Positions 24,601 through 36,641 of a stretch of DNA of 64,000 bases are shown piece after piece. A model generated the notes under the pieces. That model was not told the DNA's origin, did not search any database, and was given only the letters and a program-made list of their open reading frames with translations. The DNA comes from Trichosphaerium sp. ATCC 40318 (taxonomy: Eukaryota > Discosea > Flabellinia > Trichosidae), in contig JALMLS010000571.1 in NCBI GenBank assembly GCA_038496445.1, forward strand, positions 62,001 through 126,000, in the 5' to 3' direction. Position 1 is the stretch's first letter. The number at the start of each line of letters is the position of its first letter. Both the position numbers and the translations under genes were made by a program.

Positions 24601-26805
24601 TTTATGGAGTATTATATGAGAGAAATAAGTAGGGTTGTAAGGCAGAACCCAAGCAATTTCACTGCTGTTTACAGCTCAGTCGACAGCATCTCCAAAGTAC
24701 GCATTTATGTATTTGTGATGAGTACTTACTTTAATAGAAACTTACAGCAAGGCTAACACAACTTGCAAACGAGAACCCAGATTTCTTTAGGGTCAAGATG
24801 TTTGATGGCGTAGGCCACCGCTCTCGCAAGTTATCAGCAGTACTCTTTCTATTTGCTGTACAAACAATTCGAAGTAATGAGCTTAAGGTCTGGTTTTTAT
24901 ATCTGCATTGAATGACATCTTAATCTGTTTTTAGAATGTGTTAATGCATGATGACTCCAACATTCATGGTAAACTGAGAGCACTGAGTAAATCAAAGTTC
25001 TCTCATGCACGTGTACGTATTGAAACTGATCAGATAGACTTCTTATATAGTTAGTTTGCTAGTAGACGTTTACTTCAAATCATTGGATCCTCTTTACTCT
25101 GGAAGGCCTTCTTTTGCAGGTTAGTAGATACAAACTGTTCTTTATACAAGAATATTGACGTTGTCCTAGGAGCTATAACACCAAGAGGAAACGATTTGTC
25201 AAGGATGTTCTTGAAACTCACGTATGGCGGCACAAATCAAAGAATTTACCTGTCAACTCACTTTATATTTTAGAACAATAAGCCTACAATTTATGCTGAG
25301 GAGCTTAAAGCAATATGTATTGACTCACTTGAGGTACTAAACCATCTCCCTTTTTATGGAAAAAACACCCAAAAATGTCGTCCTGACCATCCATTTTTTC
25401 TTAAGAGAACGGACGAGAAGAGCAAAGGAATGCACTTTTTGAATACTAGAATATTCGATGAGCTCAAACTAAGCATTATTTCAAAGACGAAGGAAATTGA
25501 CCTGGTAAGCAATTTTTATATTATCTAGTTGTCTCGCTCTTCAACCTTACTCCGTTTATTAGTCTGTTGCTACTGCCAGTGAAATATTAGCTGCACTTAC
25601 ACGTGCAGCTACTACAAATATACAGCGTCTAGAGTTCACAGCTGCGCATACGCAGTCTCTTGTTAGACCAAAGAAGGAAACTGTTAGGTATGTCTTTAAA
25701 TACTTTTTTGGCGATCACAATTTTTTTTGTTTTCTCATTTTTTACGCCGCACTAGAGTGGCTATGGGTGATATTATATCACTTGCAAGATTCCTTGAGGA
25801 AGGGGCAGGTCCAAACGCAAAGCTTACCTTCAGAGCTAAAGCTAGTATCCTCAAAACAAACCCTGACGTTTGGTTGCTTTTTTTGTGTCCAAAAACTAGG
25901 AATACAAGATTATTTTGTCTTTGACTTGTTGAGATGTATTGAAGTGTTTGGGTCACTTTTTGAACCATACAGAGGTTTTATCTCGTATTGTAGAGATAAA
26001 GACATTACATCAAACTATAACCAAGTTCTGTCGCAGCCATTACAGCCGTACTCCTTACTTTTCTCCTAAACATTGAAAACTTACTGTTCTTTTAGCATTA
26101 TGTAAACAAGCATGGCACTTCTTTTACAAGCTTCTCAGTCATACACCAGGTACCTAAATCTCACATCCGTATACACTTAACAGCGCTAACAAAAAGTTAA
26201 GGATTGATGGCGTCACTCATCGCTTCTGGCGTTTTTGAACGTTACATTAATCTCATCAATGTTGGTAATCCGCTACCTGTTGTTCGCCATTCTTTGCACT
26301 ACTTCGCCAAGGTACGGTACCCAAGCTATGCTATTTATGATGTGATATTCACTCTTGGTTATGAATAGATGCTGCAGTTGACTGGTGATACAAAGGAAGC
26401 GAACAAACTCTTCGAGAAAGATCTTAAAGAGCTTAATGCGTTTTGTATTGGAAAACGTATTTTTATCAAAATTCACATTATCTATCGTCGATTAGTGAAC
26501 GATGATACTTCTATAACATATCACGTACGACCAAGAGTGTGTTTTTAATTTTTGCGTTTCACCATCTCGAATGAAGCACGTGTTGACCAAAGATATTTTA
26601 GGAACTGGTAAAACTGTATAAGATTTTGGCTAACAATTCGAATTGTGCCAAGCTTTACAAGGATGTAGTAAAGACTACTGAATATAAGGATGGTATTAAT
26701 AGGTCTATTGCACTTATACCACCTCCTTCTGTACACTCTAAGCAGTTCCTGAAGAAGAAAAAGAAAGAGAAAAAGAGCAAGAAACTAGACAAAAAAGTTG
26801 TGTAA
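21615..26805 (+). CDS. very large unrecognised protein, basic N-tail and helical body
   Basis: About 25-30 exons from ATG 21615 to TAA 26803, more than 1,100 residues. The first 30 residues are Ser/Pro/Arg-rich. Two similar acidic-aromatic pieces follow (LPDKYTTYTEYENAMLEWKEE and CDFDTYREYEGAFRRW), a Ser/Pro/Arg linker, then a long body with blocks such as GADIALRDCKMTIDRHAMQFD, FVGAPILPIVRTFFMEYYMRE and SLIASGVFERYINLINVGN, which read as stacked helices of ARM/HEAT type. The C-terminus is a run of Lys (KKKKKEKKSKKLDKKVV). I do not recognise the family. The first intron seems to start with GC (GCACGT). Splicing near 23814-23965 is ambiguous. Start codon is 190 bases from that of the divergent FG/T1-BTB gene. 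Confidence 0.65.
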
Positions 26806-27065
26806 AGAAAAACAACATATAAATAAATTGTTTTTAAAGAACGATTTACATCAAGTATTTTTTTTGGATTGACTCAATCATTACCGCAATTTTTTGCGAA
26901 AGTCAATCTAACACTGTGACAAGGTCTTAGTTAAACTCTGAATAGGAGGTTGTCTAGCTTTAGTAGTTCCATAAAAATTGCATTTAGTTTAACGAACATT
27001 GAATCATGTCACTAAAACAACAACCTTGTTTCAAACACATACTGTATTTCGCGCACTAGCAAATA

Positions 27066-28717
27066 TTATAATTTGGAGCAATGTGCAATTCGCTTTAAGC
27101 CTTGTATGTGATCCGGCTCAATACCAACATAAACACGAGAATCCCGTGATGATCTGGCACTGAAAGCCATGCGTGGTGTATTGAATGATAAACCAAGACG
27201 TCCCAAAGAGTCCTACAAGTCAATCAGCAACGAGGCACAATCAAACAATGATCACCATTGTAATGAATCCACCTAGCCCATTAACTGTTTTCAACACTTT
27301 AATAGTATCTACTGAAGCTTTCCAGGGACAATCACCATACTCTAACTTGGATACAACGGTCCTAAGGTTCGATAAGAAATAATGAAATAAAAACAGAAAG
27401 GACGAGGTTGACCTTGTCCCAAGAATGCGAATGAGATCCTCCCCGTAGCCTAAAAAGTCATTTGTTAAAAAGTCAACTATTGCATCCTACCAGTGGCTGC
27501 ACTAGCACCAACACCATCGAGTAAATATGCGCCTGCTCCCCACAAAGGAGTATCTTAAGTGGATTAGAGATTTAGTACGTCAGTTTAGCGCGCACCTCCA
27601 ACTATTAGAGCATTAGTGGCACAGCTGCCTGTATTGAAGTACCTCTGCCAGGACGTTTGAATGGTGTTCCTCCTGTAGATACAGCAACAGCCATGTCTCC
27701 TTGAGAATCTATGCATATACATCCGACTGTACCCTTTTTTTGCATGTTAAACTCCTGAAGAGCTGGTGATTTGTCAAATGCTGATTTTGGTTTAAAAGAA
27801 GGATCCTTCATTATCTTCTGATACCGTTGAAACTCGCTTTCCAAACAAACATCAATAAAGTTGAAATAACCAAATTTGTTGACAAACTAATGATTCTAAC
27901 CTGGACGTCAAGAGCTCTTTTGGTTGTAAAGTGGTGATACCCTAAAAACAAAAGGTTAACTCTTTTTTTTATGGAGAACCACAATAACGCACTTGCTGTT
28001 TTGCAAATCTGTTTGCACCTTGGCCTACGAGCATAATCTCATCTGTCTTTTCCATAACCATGCGGGCTATGCGGATAGGGTTCTGGAAGGCCATTTTAAC
28101 ACATACTTCAGAAACATGTGGTTTCTGATTTTTTTCTTACCTGCAGATCCTGAATAGCACATACAGACCCAATGTTGTATCCTTTGGTTGCAATAATCTA
28201 TGAGCCTTGTTAGGCTGTCCCGTTATTATTATTTTGTATCACGCACTGCATCCATTTCAATCTGCCCGGCACTGTGTAAAAAGTTTAGTTAAAATGATGT
28301 ATTCTGCGAACAAAAATGTGGGCTTTTTGTTAGTTGCACGTGCCTGTTCACAAAACTACCTTTACCTGCATCAAATGTAGGATCATCTATATACCTGTAA
28401 AGCCAAATTGTGGCCGATTTTAGTACCTTCCATAGAAATGACTGCCTATTGCCGTTTTAATTGGTTTCTTTTGTCGCAAACGCTGTTTTCGTGCATCTAT
28501 GTCCCAAACGCACCTGTTCTACGGCGTCTACGCAATTTCCGCCATCAGCAAGAATATCGTGAGCAATACTAGCAGCTACGCCAACGCCACGCTTATGAGC
28601 ATCCACAGCGTTGTCCTGGGAGTTTTCAATTAAAACTCAGTTATTCCACCTTAGAATTCACATAGCAAAGCGTACAGGAATATTCCAAGCGCCACCGTGT
28701 ACAATTACGCTGTGCAT
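27066..28717 (-). CDS. isoaspartyl peptidase / L-asparaginase (Ntn hydrolase)
   Basis: About twelve short exons; ATG at 28717, TAA at 27066. N-terminus HSVIVHGGAW matches the family start (VHGGAG). Downstream: DAHKRGVGVAASIAHD, DDPTFDAGKGSFVN, AGQIEMDA, VCAIQDLQNPIRIARMVME, EIMLVGQGANRFAKQQGI, then the autocleavage site KKGTVGCICID, where Thr becomes the N-terminal nucleophile, followed by MAVAVSTGGTPFKRPGRVGDTPLWGAGAYLLDGVGASAATGYGEDLIR. C-terminal GLSFNTPRMAFSAR also fits. Precursors cleave themselves and act on isoaspartyl peptides or asparagine. The KRPGRVGDTP segment is also close to taspase-1; the overall order fits the plant/bacterial type better. Probably cytosolic: no targeting signal. 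Confidence 0.9.
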
Positions 28718-29587
28718 GCTGATAACAGGTCAAAGTTTCTCACTTTGGAGCTTTAATTCGTAAAAACAAAACATCTCATTTCTTTGGAATAAACAGCTGG
28801 GCTTAGTGGTTTATTGCTTTGACGAGTGTTTTAACTATCCGTTACAAACTGTCCCACAAGGAATTGGCCGTGAATATCGACAAAAAAGATACCGATAATC
28901 ACGTTTTTCAGTGTTCGTCGTAGGCATAAATAACCTGAACAATTTCTGCCTTTGCACTACCTGAACGCTGCTTATACGATAACTCGCGCGCTTCAGAATC
29001 CTCGGAGGATCAACTTTTACTAAAGGAAAGATTCATTGAAAGGTACTGAAATAGTAAAAAAACAGTTTGTTTCACAAGTTATTATTGGTTTTATAAACAA
29101 ATCACGCAAATTACACCCGTCATTACAACGTATTATGTATATGTTTGGTTTAGTTCCTGTACTCTTGCCGCCTGTCTTCGGCTTACAGCTGATATGTGCT
29201 CTTCTCTACCGCTTACTCCAGTCAGGGCTGAATATCAATTGATAGGCGAATAAAGAGAGGAACAGGTGCTAGTAAGTCAGCTAATGGTCTTGTTGGAATC
29301 CTTCGACAAGAGTCAGCTCCCGCGAGTCGCAAGAAGAATCCTACTATTTACGCAAATAGGAAGGCTCTTAGAAAGAGACTACGCTTGGACGCATACACCG
29401 CGTCTTTTTTGCACTTTTGTACAATCAATTAAGAACAAACAAAGCATACTTGCAGGGTTCGCATAATTCTAGGTCGAAGCCGGCACGTCTAAATCGTGCG
29501 AGTTGAAAGACGATTGAAAGAAGAGTTGTTTTTATTTGGGTAAACACCTTAGAAAGCAACCGATATCTTTTGTTCAAGCAATTTAAT
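28718..29587 (+). other. 870-base gap with a possible small plus-strand gene
   Basis: No confident gene. On the plus strand, 29245-29430 reads as a basic open stretch (GASKSANGLVGILRQESAPA, then KKNPTIYANRKALRKRLRLD) with no stop for about 60 codons and protein-like composition, and an upstream stretch around 29150-29240 (LAACLRLTADMCSSLPL) could be joined to it only through a very short intron with a non-GT donor. I could not find a start codon that fits. Treat as unresolved. Confidence 0.25.
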
Positions 29588-31256
29588 TTAGCTGTCTTCT
29601 TCTGGAGCTTCGGTATCAGTATCCAAAAGGATGTCTTGAGTGGCTTGGGTCTCTTCAATTGGTGACTTTTCTTCTTCGCTCTCATCCGAGGACGAGTCAT
29701 CTGAATCATCATCATCTTTTTCTTGAATGCCTTCATCGTCACTTGGTACGATTGGTTCTCCCTCATCTTGAGCAGCAATAACAACCTTCGAGAAATTACC
29801 CCTATACACGTGAATGAGCACGTGTTGTTTAATTCCAAAAATTGTGGTGCGCAAAAAAATCTTTTACGTACGACTTTTTCTTTCTGTTCACAAAGAAAGT
29901 CATGTAAACTACCCATGCGACAATGGTTGCGATAGATATTAAAGTAGCTAGATAAAATATCAGTAGATGTCATATTTCTAATGCATACCAATTACGACAA
30001 TAACGACAACAGATACCTTAGCTGTAGCTTTTTCTTCGACCTATGATACCAAACGGTTAAAAATAAACTCATCAAAAAAAAAAATAACAAAACTAACCTC
30101 TTGGATTCCCAATGCGAGTGGGATACCTTCAGTGCTAATGATTTTAACGCCAGCTGATGCCAAAGCAGCATCATCAGCATCAGACAAACCAGCGACAGCA
30201 TCGGAGATGACATAGGCGTCAAAAGAGAAAACTTTTGCGTCACTGGCAGTAGCGACAAGGCTCACACCACCAAGACCAACGATTAGAAGGGTGTTGATGC
30301 CTGCAGCCTAACGAAGAAGTTAGATATGACCAATATTCGAAGAGAACCGTACCTCCAAGTCGTTTTCAAGGGTAGTAAAGTTGAGGTGAGTGTTATCACG
30401 GAACGCGCTATCGGAACCTGTCGCGCACTCGATATTTTTCTTCATTATTACGTCACTTGGTTTTTGAATGAGTTGCTAGTAGAAATCAGTTTTAGAGGTT
30501 TTGTTTGCGGTTTATCTTTTTTTTGTGTATCACAAAAAAAAAAGATTCGGCTGTCTGGTTTAATACCTTTGAGAAATCAGATTCGGGCTGTCCAGCAACA
30601 CAAGAATCTTCAAGAAGCTAAACACGTGAACGGTGAGTCGTAAAAGGTTTTCGGTGGTGATAAAACCGTACCACTTGAACTAATTTCTTGCCACGGCTAG
30701 CTGGATCAGCTGCTGGGCATGGGACAGTGTATTCTTGCTAAAGCAGATATTAATGGTAACGCGGCTAACTTTTGAAAAAAAAACGGCGAAAGCGCTTAGT
30801 TTCAAAAAAGCGGTTTGTATGGATGCGTACTTGGTTAATTTCAGATTCACAGAGTTGTCCGTGTGCGTTGTAAAATAGCTCAACCGAATCTCCGGGATTT
30901 TTGCCCACGTGAACAGAGGCAAACGATATGTGTGTTGAACACTTCCATTCCTAGAGAATGACGTTTTTGAGAAGAGAAAAAAACAGGGTATCGTAAACCA
31001 ACCAAGCGGTTATTCAAAACCTACGCACCTGCGTCAATACCACTCTGGTAAACTCGTAGTCGTATTTTGTTCTGATATCATTAATAGCGAGGATTACTTC
31101 GTCTCCTCCCTTCACGCCAGCTGCTCCTCCAGGGAGGCTACAGTACTGAGCGTCTATAACGATGAGAGCTGCTTTTGTCTCAGTTGCTTCAGCGGCCTCT
31201 TGAGAGGCAACGAAGCTTACAAATACAACCAAAATAAGCGCTAAGGAGATGTTCAT
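29588..31256 (-). CDS. membrane-anchored isochorismatase/nicotinamidase-fold protein, catalytic residues lost
   Basis: About nine exons, ATG at 31256, TAA at 29588. Signal peptide MNISLALILVVFVSFVASQ. The fold follows the nicotinamidase pattern: AALIVIDAQYCSLPGGAAGVKGGDEVILAIN, VVLTQ, HISFASVH, TLLIVGLGGVSLVATASDA, AYVISDAVAGL, ALASAGVKIISTE. Active enzymes have a D-W-H-x-x-x-H metal site after LTQ and a GLATDYCV catalytic Cys. Here the first reads EWKCSTH and the second GLGGVSLV, so the metal Asp and first His and the catalytic Cys are all missing. After the domain comes a single transmembrane helix (VVVIVVIATLISIATIVAW), a NRKKKS stop-transfer and an acidic Ser-rich cytoplasmic tail of about 70 residues. 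It looks like a type I surface pseudoenzyme, perhaps a binding or adhesion protein. Confidence 0.85.
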
Positions 31257-31460
31257 TGATGCTGGCGATAGATAAAATGAGTGAGCACACGACGGACATT
31301 TGGCATCTACTCCGAATAAATGCGACAAAATCTACCCGAGAACGTTGTTTATGGTATAAGGTTGTTTATTAAAAGGTATGGTTAATGTAAGCAACCATTC
31401 GTTGGACAAGATTCAAAAAATCTTTTTTTCAATTTTTTTTTTGTATTTTTCGAGTACGCT

Positions 31461-34400
31461 TTAGTCAAAATCGCTGTCTTCGCCATCGTCAGTAGCCGTT
31501 TCCAACTCGATTTCTTTACCGGTATTGCCACCACGGGCATTGCTAATAGCAATACATATAGCGCCTATTATACCAACAAGAACGATGCTGAGACCATAGC
31601 CAAGCAGAACGTAGGCGAATAAGAGTGTGCTTCTTGCTGCTTGTTGCTGGAACTCGATAAAACCGGATACCCAACGTTCTAGGGCACGACGTAAGTACTA
31701 GGGACTACATATAATGAAAGTAAAGAAAACGTACGTAAAGTAACCGATGTGCTGATCGCCACTGAGTCAGGGATGTACAAGAACGTTGGTGCTCGTATGT
31801 ACGGTGTAATATAAAGAGGATACAACTGTAAGTTATTTGCCATGTATCTACGCGTGTTAAAAGAGTTTTTGATGCTTTTAGAACGCAGTAGCTACGTACG
31901 TTAATACTTCCAGTATGGTTTCAACTCCCAAGATACATTGAGCGAGATCATTGAAAATAGTGGCAAGGAACGATACAGATTGAGCGCCAAGCTCGTCTCT
32001 AATGTACCTAGTGGCTAACTCCTCTGGCCAAGTTTCAGCCTTGTCCGCAACAACTTCAAGCCATCCTCGCGGTTTATTAAGAAAGTTGTCAATGTCGGAA
32101 GCCAAATTCACAACGGTCTACGCGCATAGATGTCAAAAAAAAAAATTGAGTTTTTTCAGGTTTGACGTACACCGTTGAATTCATCAGTCCATTTACCGAC
32201 AGTATCATTAATGAGGCCATTCCAAGCGTCAGATTGATCTTGAACAAAACCCTTTACTTCAATGTTGATCCAGGTGTTTGCTGTTGTTTCGATCAAGGAC
32301 AGTTGCCAAACAAGTAGAAATACGAATACAATTGACAATATAGCCAACATGATAATCATTACAGCGGCAGGCCAACTGATGTATTCGAGGAACCACATGA
32401 GTGGTGAAACCTGTCCAGATTCAGCTGCTTTGCCTTCAAGCTTGCCTGAAAGCCAAGTTCTGAGGCGCAACATCTTTGAACGGACCCAACGGCGAACACG
32501 TTTCCAGAAATACAGCCAAACAAATACCGCAATGATGCATATAACGATACCAATGAGGTAACCCATAAAGAGCCAGAGTAGTACATCTACAGCCTCGTCG
32601 TAAGATCCGAATGGAAACTCGTGACAAAAAGTCACATTTTGATAAGTTAATACTGGGAATAGATCCACAGTAACATTTGGAATGGTGGCCCTAAGAAGGT
32701 TAGAATATTATCAGAAAAAGTCAAACACAAAAAAAAGTGAGTGTAGAACTCGAGTTGATCAACGGTAGTGGCGGCATTCGCTACGAAAATAAAAGCATTG
32801 TTTGACCAATCCGCAGGGAAAAGTGTCGTACTGAAAGTCTGCAAGGGCACCATCTAAGAATTCTTCTCTGAGTGTTCTGATGATAAAATCAGATAATTCT
32901 CCATTTCCAAAATCAACAATGCTTGTTTTATTTCCTTCCAAGTCGTTTGTTGCACCTGAAGCGGCATTCTTAGATACATCTAGAACACCACACATCTACG
33001 GAAAAGAAATGAGCTTTAGAACGCAACTTTGAATAAAAATTACGTCTTGTTTAAGTATTTCCCGTTGTGTTTCAGGAAGAGTAGCAATATTATCCTTGAA
33101 ACTGTTGACAAAATCTTGGATGCCAAACTGTTGAATATCACGCTTATTCCTCAAGCTATCAAAGTGGTTCTTGACTTGATCTTCCAAGAATGAGTCGAAC
33201 ACAGCTGCACGTTTCTTTGCAATAGGTGCTGCAGTTGTTGGCGCTGTTGTTGTTGGTACAGCTGGAGCTTCAGTTGTTGGCACGGCTGGTGCTTCTGTTG
33301 TTGGTACTACTGGCGCTTCAGTCGTTGGAGCTACAGGAACTGTAGGTGCTTCAGTTGTTGGTACAACAGGAGGTGTAGGTCCAGTTGGAGGTACTGTAGT
33401 GTTCGTATTATTGTTGCTTGGAGGCTCAGGTGGAAAACAGAATTCATTGATAGTGTCAGAATCTATGTTCGATATCAATTGATCTAGCTCTGATACACTA
33501 ACTGGCGTAAGCATTTCACAAACTCTTTTTTTAATACTCCCTGTTGGTAGACGTACCCATTCTCAACTACATTAACAGCAGCCTTGTAAGCACATATGTA
33601 GCTGTTAAACTTAAATTGTATCGCTCTTACAAGCAACTAAGGTACAGAATAAGTTCAAGTTGTGTACCAATAAAATGAATAGTAGAAAACTCAAAAAGGA
33701 TTTTTTTTTTAAGGCCGTACCGGGACAGCATAGTCCACTGTTGAGTTTACAATATCGTAACTTTCTTCTATGATTGTATTTAATAAGCTAGCAGCTTGTT
33801 CGTTCGCTTCTCGCGCAGCTATAACATGTAGATTGAATACATTCGATACTGCAACCTCCATAGATGTGCACGTCTCTCTCATTGAATCCTTGCTTCTGTT
33901 TGCATCACGATTAACAACTTGGAAAGTCAACACTGAAGCTGCCCTAAATTGAGATTGATTAAATGAGAAAACCAGATCTGCAGTAAACAATATTTGAATT
34001 TCAAAAATCTGTGCCAGAAACCGGCAAAACTATTTACACAAATGTCCATAAAAAGACGAAAGGGAAAAAACCGTACAATAAAGTTAACAAGCCAGCAATG
34101 TACATGTGCCAAAACACTCTTGAATCTGCCCATCTTGACCCGATATACTTTGGGTGGACTGCCGAACAAAATTTTCCACTGCGCACTTTACGCTTCTTCT
34201 TAACAACGACACGTTGTGGGCTTACTTGGTCCGCTTCAATTGTGACGACATCGTTACCTTTACCAGCGTGTTTTCTGCCATATCGCGGTACAACATTTCT
34301 CTTGCGGCTGTCTTGAGATGCATGTAGATTTCCCATAGAGGGCAGCAAATGAGACTTGTTCTTGTCGAGTTTAGCCTCATGCTCCCCTCTGTCTCCTTCA

Positions 34401-34714
34401 CTCCAATCACTATCCCAAGAGGCCTACTGCGCGTTAAGAAGTGTTTTTTCGGAGTACAAACTCGTTTTGGTGTAAGAACTTGTATAGGACAAGTAGAAAA
34501 TTGCAGTTTAAGGTGAGGACACTGTTTAGCCCGCGACGAGCGTTTTAAGGTTTTTTACTGCGTACGTTACTAGCGGCTCTCATAGGCCGCATTTGCTCTT
34601 CCTCTAGGCTATTGTAGTTAATACAACATGTACGTTAGTAATCGTGAAAAGTACAATTACTGGTATTTGTTCGCACCTTGCACTCCTACTACGCGTAGAT
34701 GAACTCGTGCTCAT
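31461..34714 (-). CDS. four-helix membrane protein with mucin-like linker, unrecognised
   Basis: About 12 exons; TAA at 31461, ATG taken at 34714 (MSTSSSTRSRS), with splicing between 34370 and 34600 uncertain. A basic cytoplasmic N-terminus (VVVKKKRKVRSGKF) leads to helix 1 (WHMYIAGLLTLLYGFFPFVF). A luminal domain follows with N-glycosylation sites and a Pro/Thr linker made of TTEAP units. Helices 2 (VLLWLFMGYLIGIVICIIAVF) and 3 (WPAAVMIIMLAILSIVFVFLL) bracket an Arg/Lys-rich cytosolic loop (WKRVRRWVRSKMLRLRTW). A second luminal domain leads to helix 4 (VLLGYGLSIVLVGIIGAICIA) and an acidic tail ending DDGEDSDFD. The layout of two large outer loops resembles prominin or the fungal fusion protein Prm1, but I see no shared motif strong enough to assign either. 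It may coat a membrane protrusion; that is speculation. Confidence 0.7.
33236..33400 (-). repeat. PTTEAP mucin-like repeat in the four-helix membrane protein
   Basis: About seven imperfect 21-27 base units on the minus strand encode VPTTEAP-type repeats (variants APTTAAP, VAPTTEAP). Thr and Pro dominate, as in O-glycosylated stalks. The tract lies in the first luminal loop, just before a GNN/IPPT-rich stretch and an LPETQRE helix. Confidence 0.85.
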
Positions 34715-34924
34715 ACTAGAACCTTAGATGTATTAACTTGGAGAAAAAGCACTAATTAACTATCACTCAGTTTAAAATATGATGGTCCACATTTTTCTGT
34801 GCACAAATTAAATGTTCTACAGTCCAGTTTGTAGTCTTTTTACCAGTTTTTTTTTCCGCTCTTACCCGATATGGAACTTTTTTTTTGGTTATGGAAAAAG
34901 TAGAATTCTGAACAATAACTGCTT

Positions 34925-36533
34925 TTAAAACACTGTTCTTATTGTGTCATAGTTATTTACAAGTTCGCGCAACATTTTAGCCACGTGTGGAACATTTTCT
35001 TGAATCTCTTGTTTCGTTGTGGAGCCTACCATCAAAGGTCCAAAAATAATTACTAAAGCAGCCAAAGAGTTGCTAGAATCGTCAATATTGCACAAAGCGT
35101 GTATTGTTGCTACTACACTCAGCAAAACAACGCGATTGTAGGCATCAATAGTGTCTAGGAATTGCTTCATAAACGTGGAGAGTGACATGTCAACCTTGTT
35201 TGTAACAAACGTTGTAAAATATGTCAACATGCGAAGAGGAATGATTGGTTCTCCCAATATCAGGAATTGTTTCAATACAGCTGCTACAGAATGCACTGAA
35301 TATTGACTCAGTTGTAAGTTAGCTGATTGAAAAAAACCTGTTAGTAAGGTGCCAAAGTACTTTGGTATAAGCGTACGTTTTGTGTGGTATATTTGCAATA
35401 GCTCAACTACTTCGCGATAACTAGTTACTATTAAATCAAAATCCTACAACGAGATGATCAGGCGTACACCCCAGGTTTTATAAACAAGCTTTCTGTACTG
35501 GCTAAGAACTACTTAGAAAGGGCGAGTACTATTAACACGAGGAAGCATACCGTGAGATTGTAAGTGAGCAAACAAACGGGTATAGTCATTTCCTTTATTC
35601 GGTTGAAGCGGTGGTACACCCACCTGTGGTTCGACTCTGGGCTAATCAGTTTGTTAACATGGCTTGCTTATTGCAACAGAGTAAATAACAAACCTTGAAG
35701 AATCTGGACTTGCTGAGTACTAGGACAGTGTCAGGTAATTTTATCATTTTTCTTTGACTTAAAAATCGTACGTGATTTGACATGACTGACAGCGTTTGCA
35801 GGCTCCTTTATAAAAGTTGGTCTATTATTAACCTTTGGTGAACCAGCTGCAACTGCCTTTGTTTGAATTATATAGTATTGAGCTCTTGCATTGAATGCCC
35901 TGTTTTTGAAGATTAAATACAAATAAGTAAAAGAAAAAGCAAGAAATCAAATACTCACTTTTCTGGATGCACTTCTACCTTAAGATATCCAGTTGCAACG
36001 CCATTATATGTGCTGTTTCCGAGGCTGGGATTACTAAACTTGAACGTTACTGTACTATGCCCTAAAGAGAGGATTTAGTTTGTAAACCCCTTCTTTTTTT
36101 GGAACAAACAATCAAAATGACCACGTGGTCTTGTAAAACGTACTTTTTCTGCTTATATCGAATGTTTGATATGTAACTACTCCTCTACATCCAGAATCGA
36201 TTTCAGGGTGAGCAGGCATGACCCCAAATCTAATTGTCGTTTGTCACACAAATTTGGGAATGCGAAAACGTACTCCACAGATGTATTCTGAGGTATTGAT
36301 TGTGGTGGCGGACGAGACCATTTACTCTACATTGTATTAGTGTTTACACGGTTTCAAAGTCGATAAATATGTTGAAGCCGCGTTGTTTATTCTAGTGGCG
36401 CTTTTTTGAGTACCGTTTGGGTTTCTGTTTTAGAAATTAATTCAAATGATGATGGCGTTGTGTTCAATACGCTCACTAGCACGCTCCGATACTTTGTAGT
36501 GGCATGATATGTTCGCCAGTCGTCCTCTTGCAT
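34925..36533 (-). CDS. aegerolysin-like beta-sandwich fused to RhoGAP domain
   Basis: About eight exons; stop at 34925. The N-terminus is uncertain: ATG at 36533 (MQEDDWRTYH) is used, but the fr ame stays open about 23 codons upstream. Residues 1-130 look like a beta-sandwich: RSVLVSVLNTTPSSFELI, WSRPPPQSIPQNTSVEFG, GVVTYQTF, STVTFKFSNPSLGNSTYNG. That spacing (V.V.N.. then PP..IP then F..NP..G.N.Y) is what I know from aegerolysin/actinoporin-like and related small beta-sandwich domains; this link is inference. After a linker, residues 250-430 are a RhoGAP domain: SVHSVAAVLKQFLILGEPIIP, RVVLLSVVATIHALCNID, LAALVIIFGPLMVG. The catalytic Arg finger of RhoGAPs was not identified with confidence. 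Divergent from Dus4 with little room for separate promoters. Confidence 0.65.
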
Positions 36534-36641
36534 ATTACGGCCAAGGAACTGCTGCGCAGCGTCAAGGCGTGGTGTAGACGTGCTGGGTACAGCTACAGGT
36601 ACTTAAAATGGTGTTAAGTACAATACAGAAAAACAGCACAG

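Noticed and set aside
35600-35650. Possible tRNA T-loop (TGGTTCGACTC)
   Set aside because: No matching acceptor stem, D-arm or anticodon arm could be drawn around it, and it lies inside an intron or exon of the RhoGAP gene.
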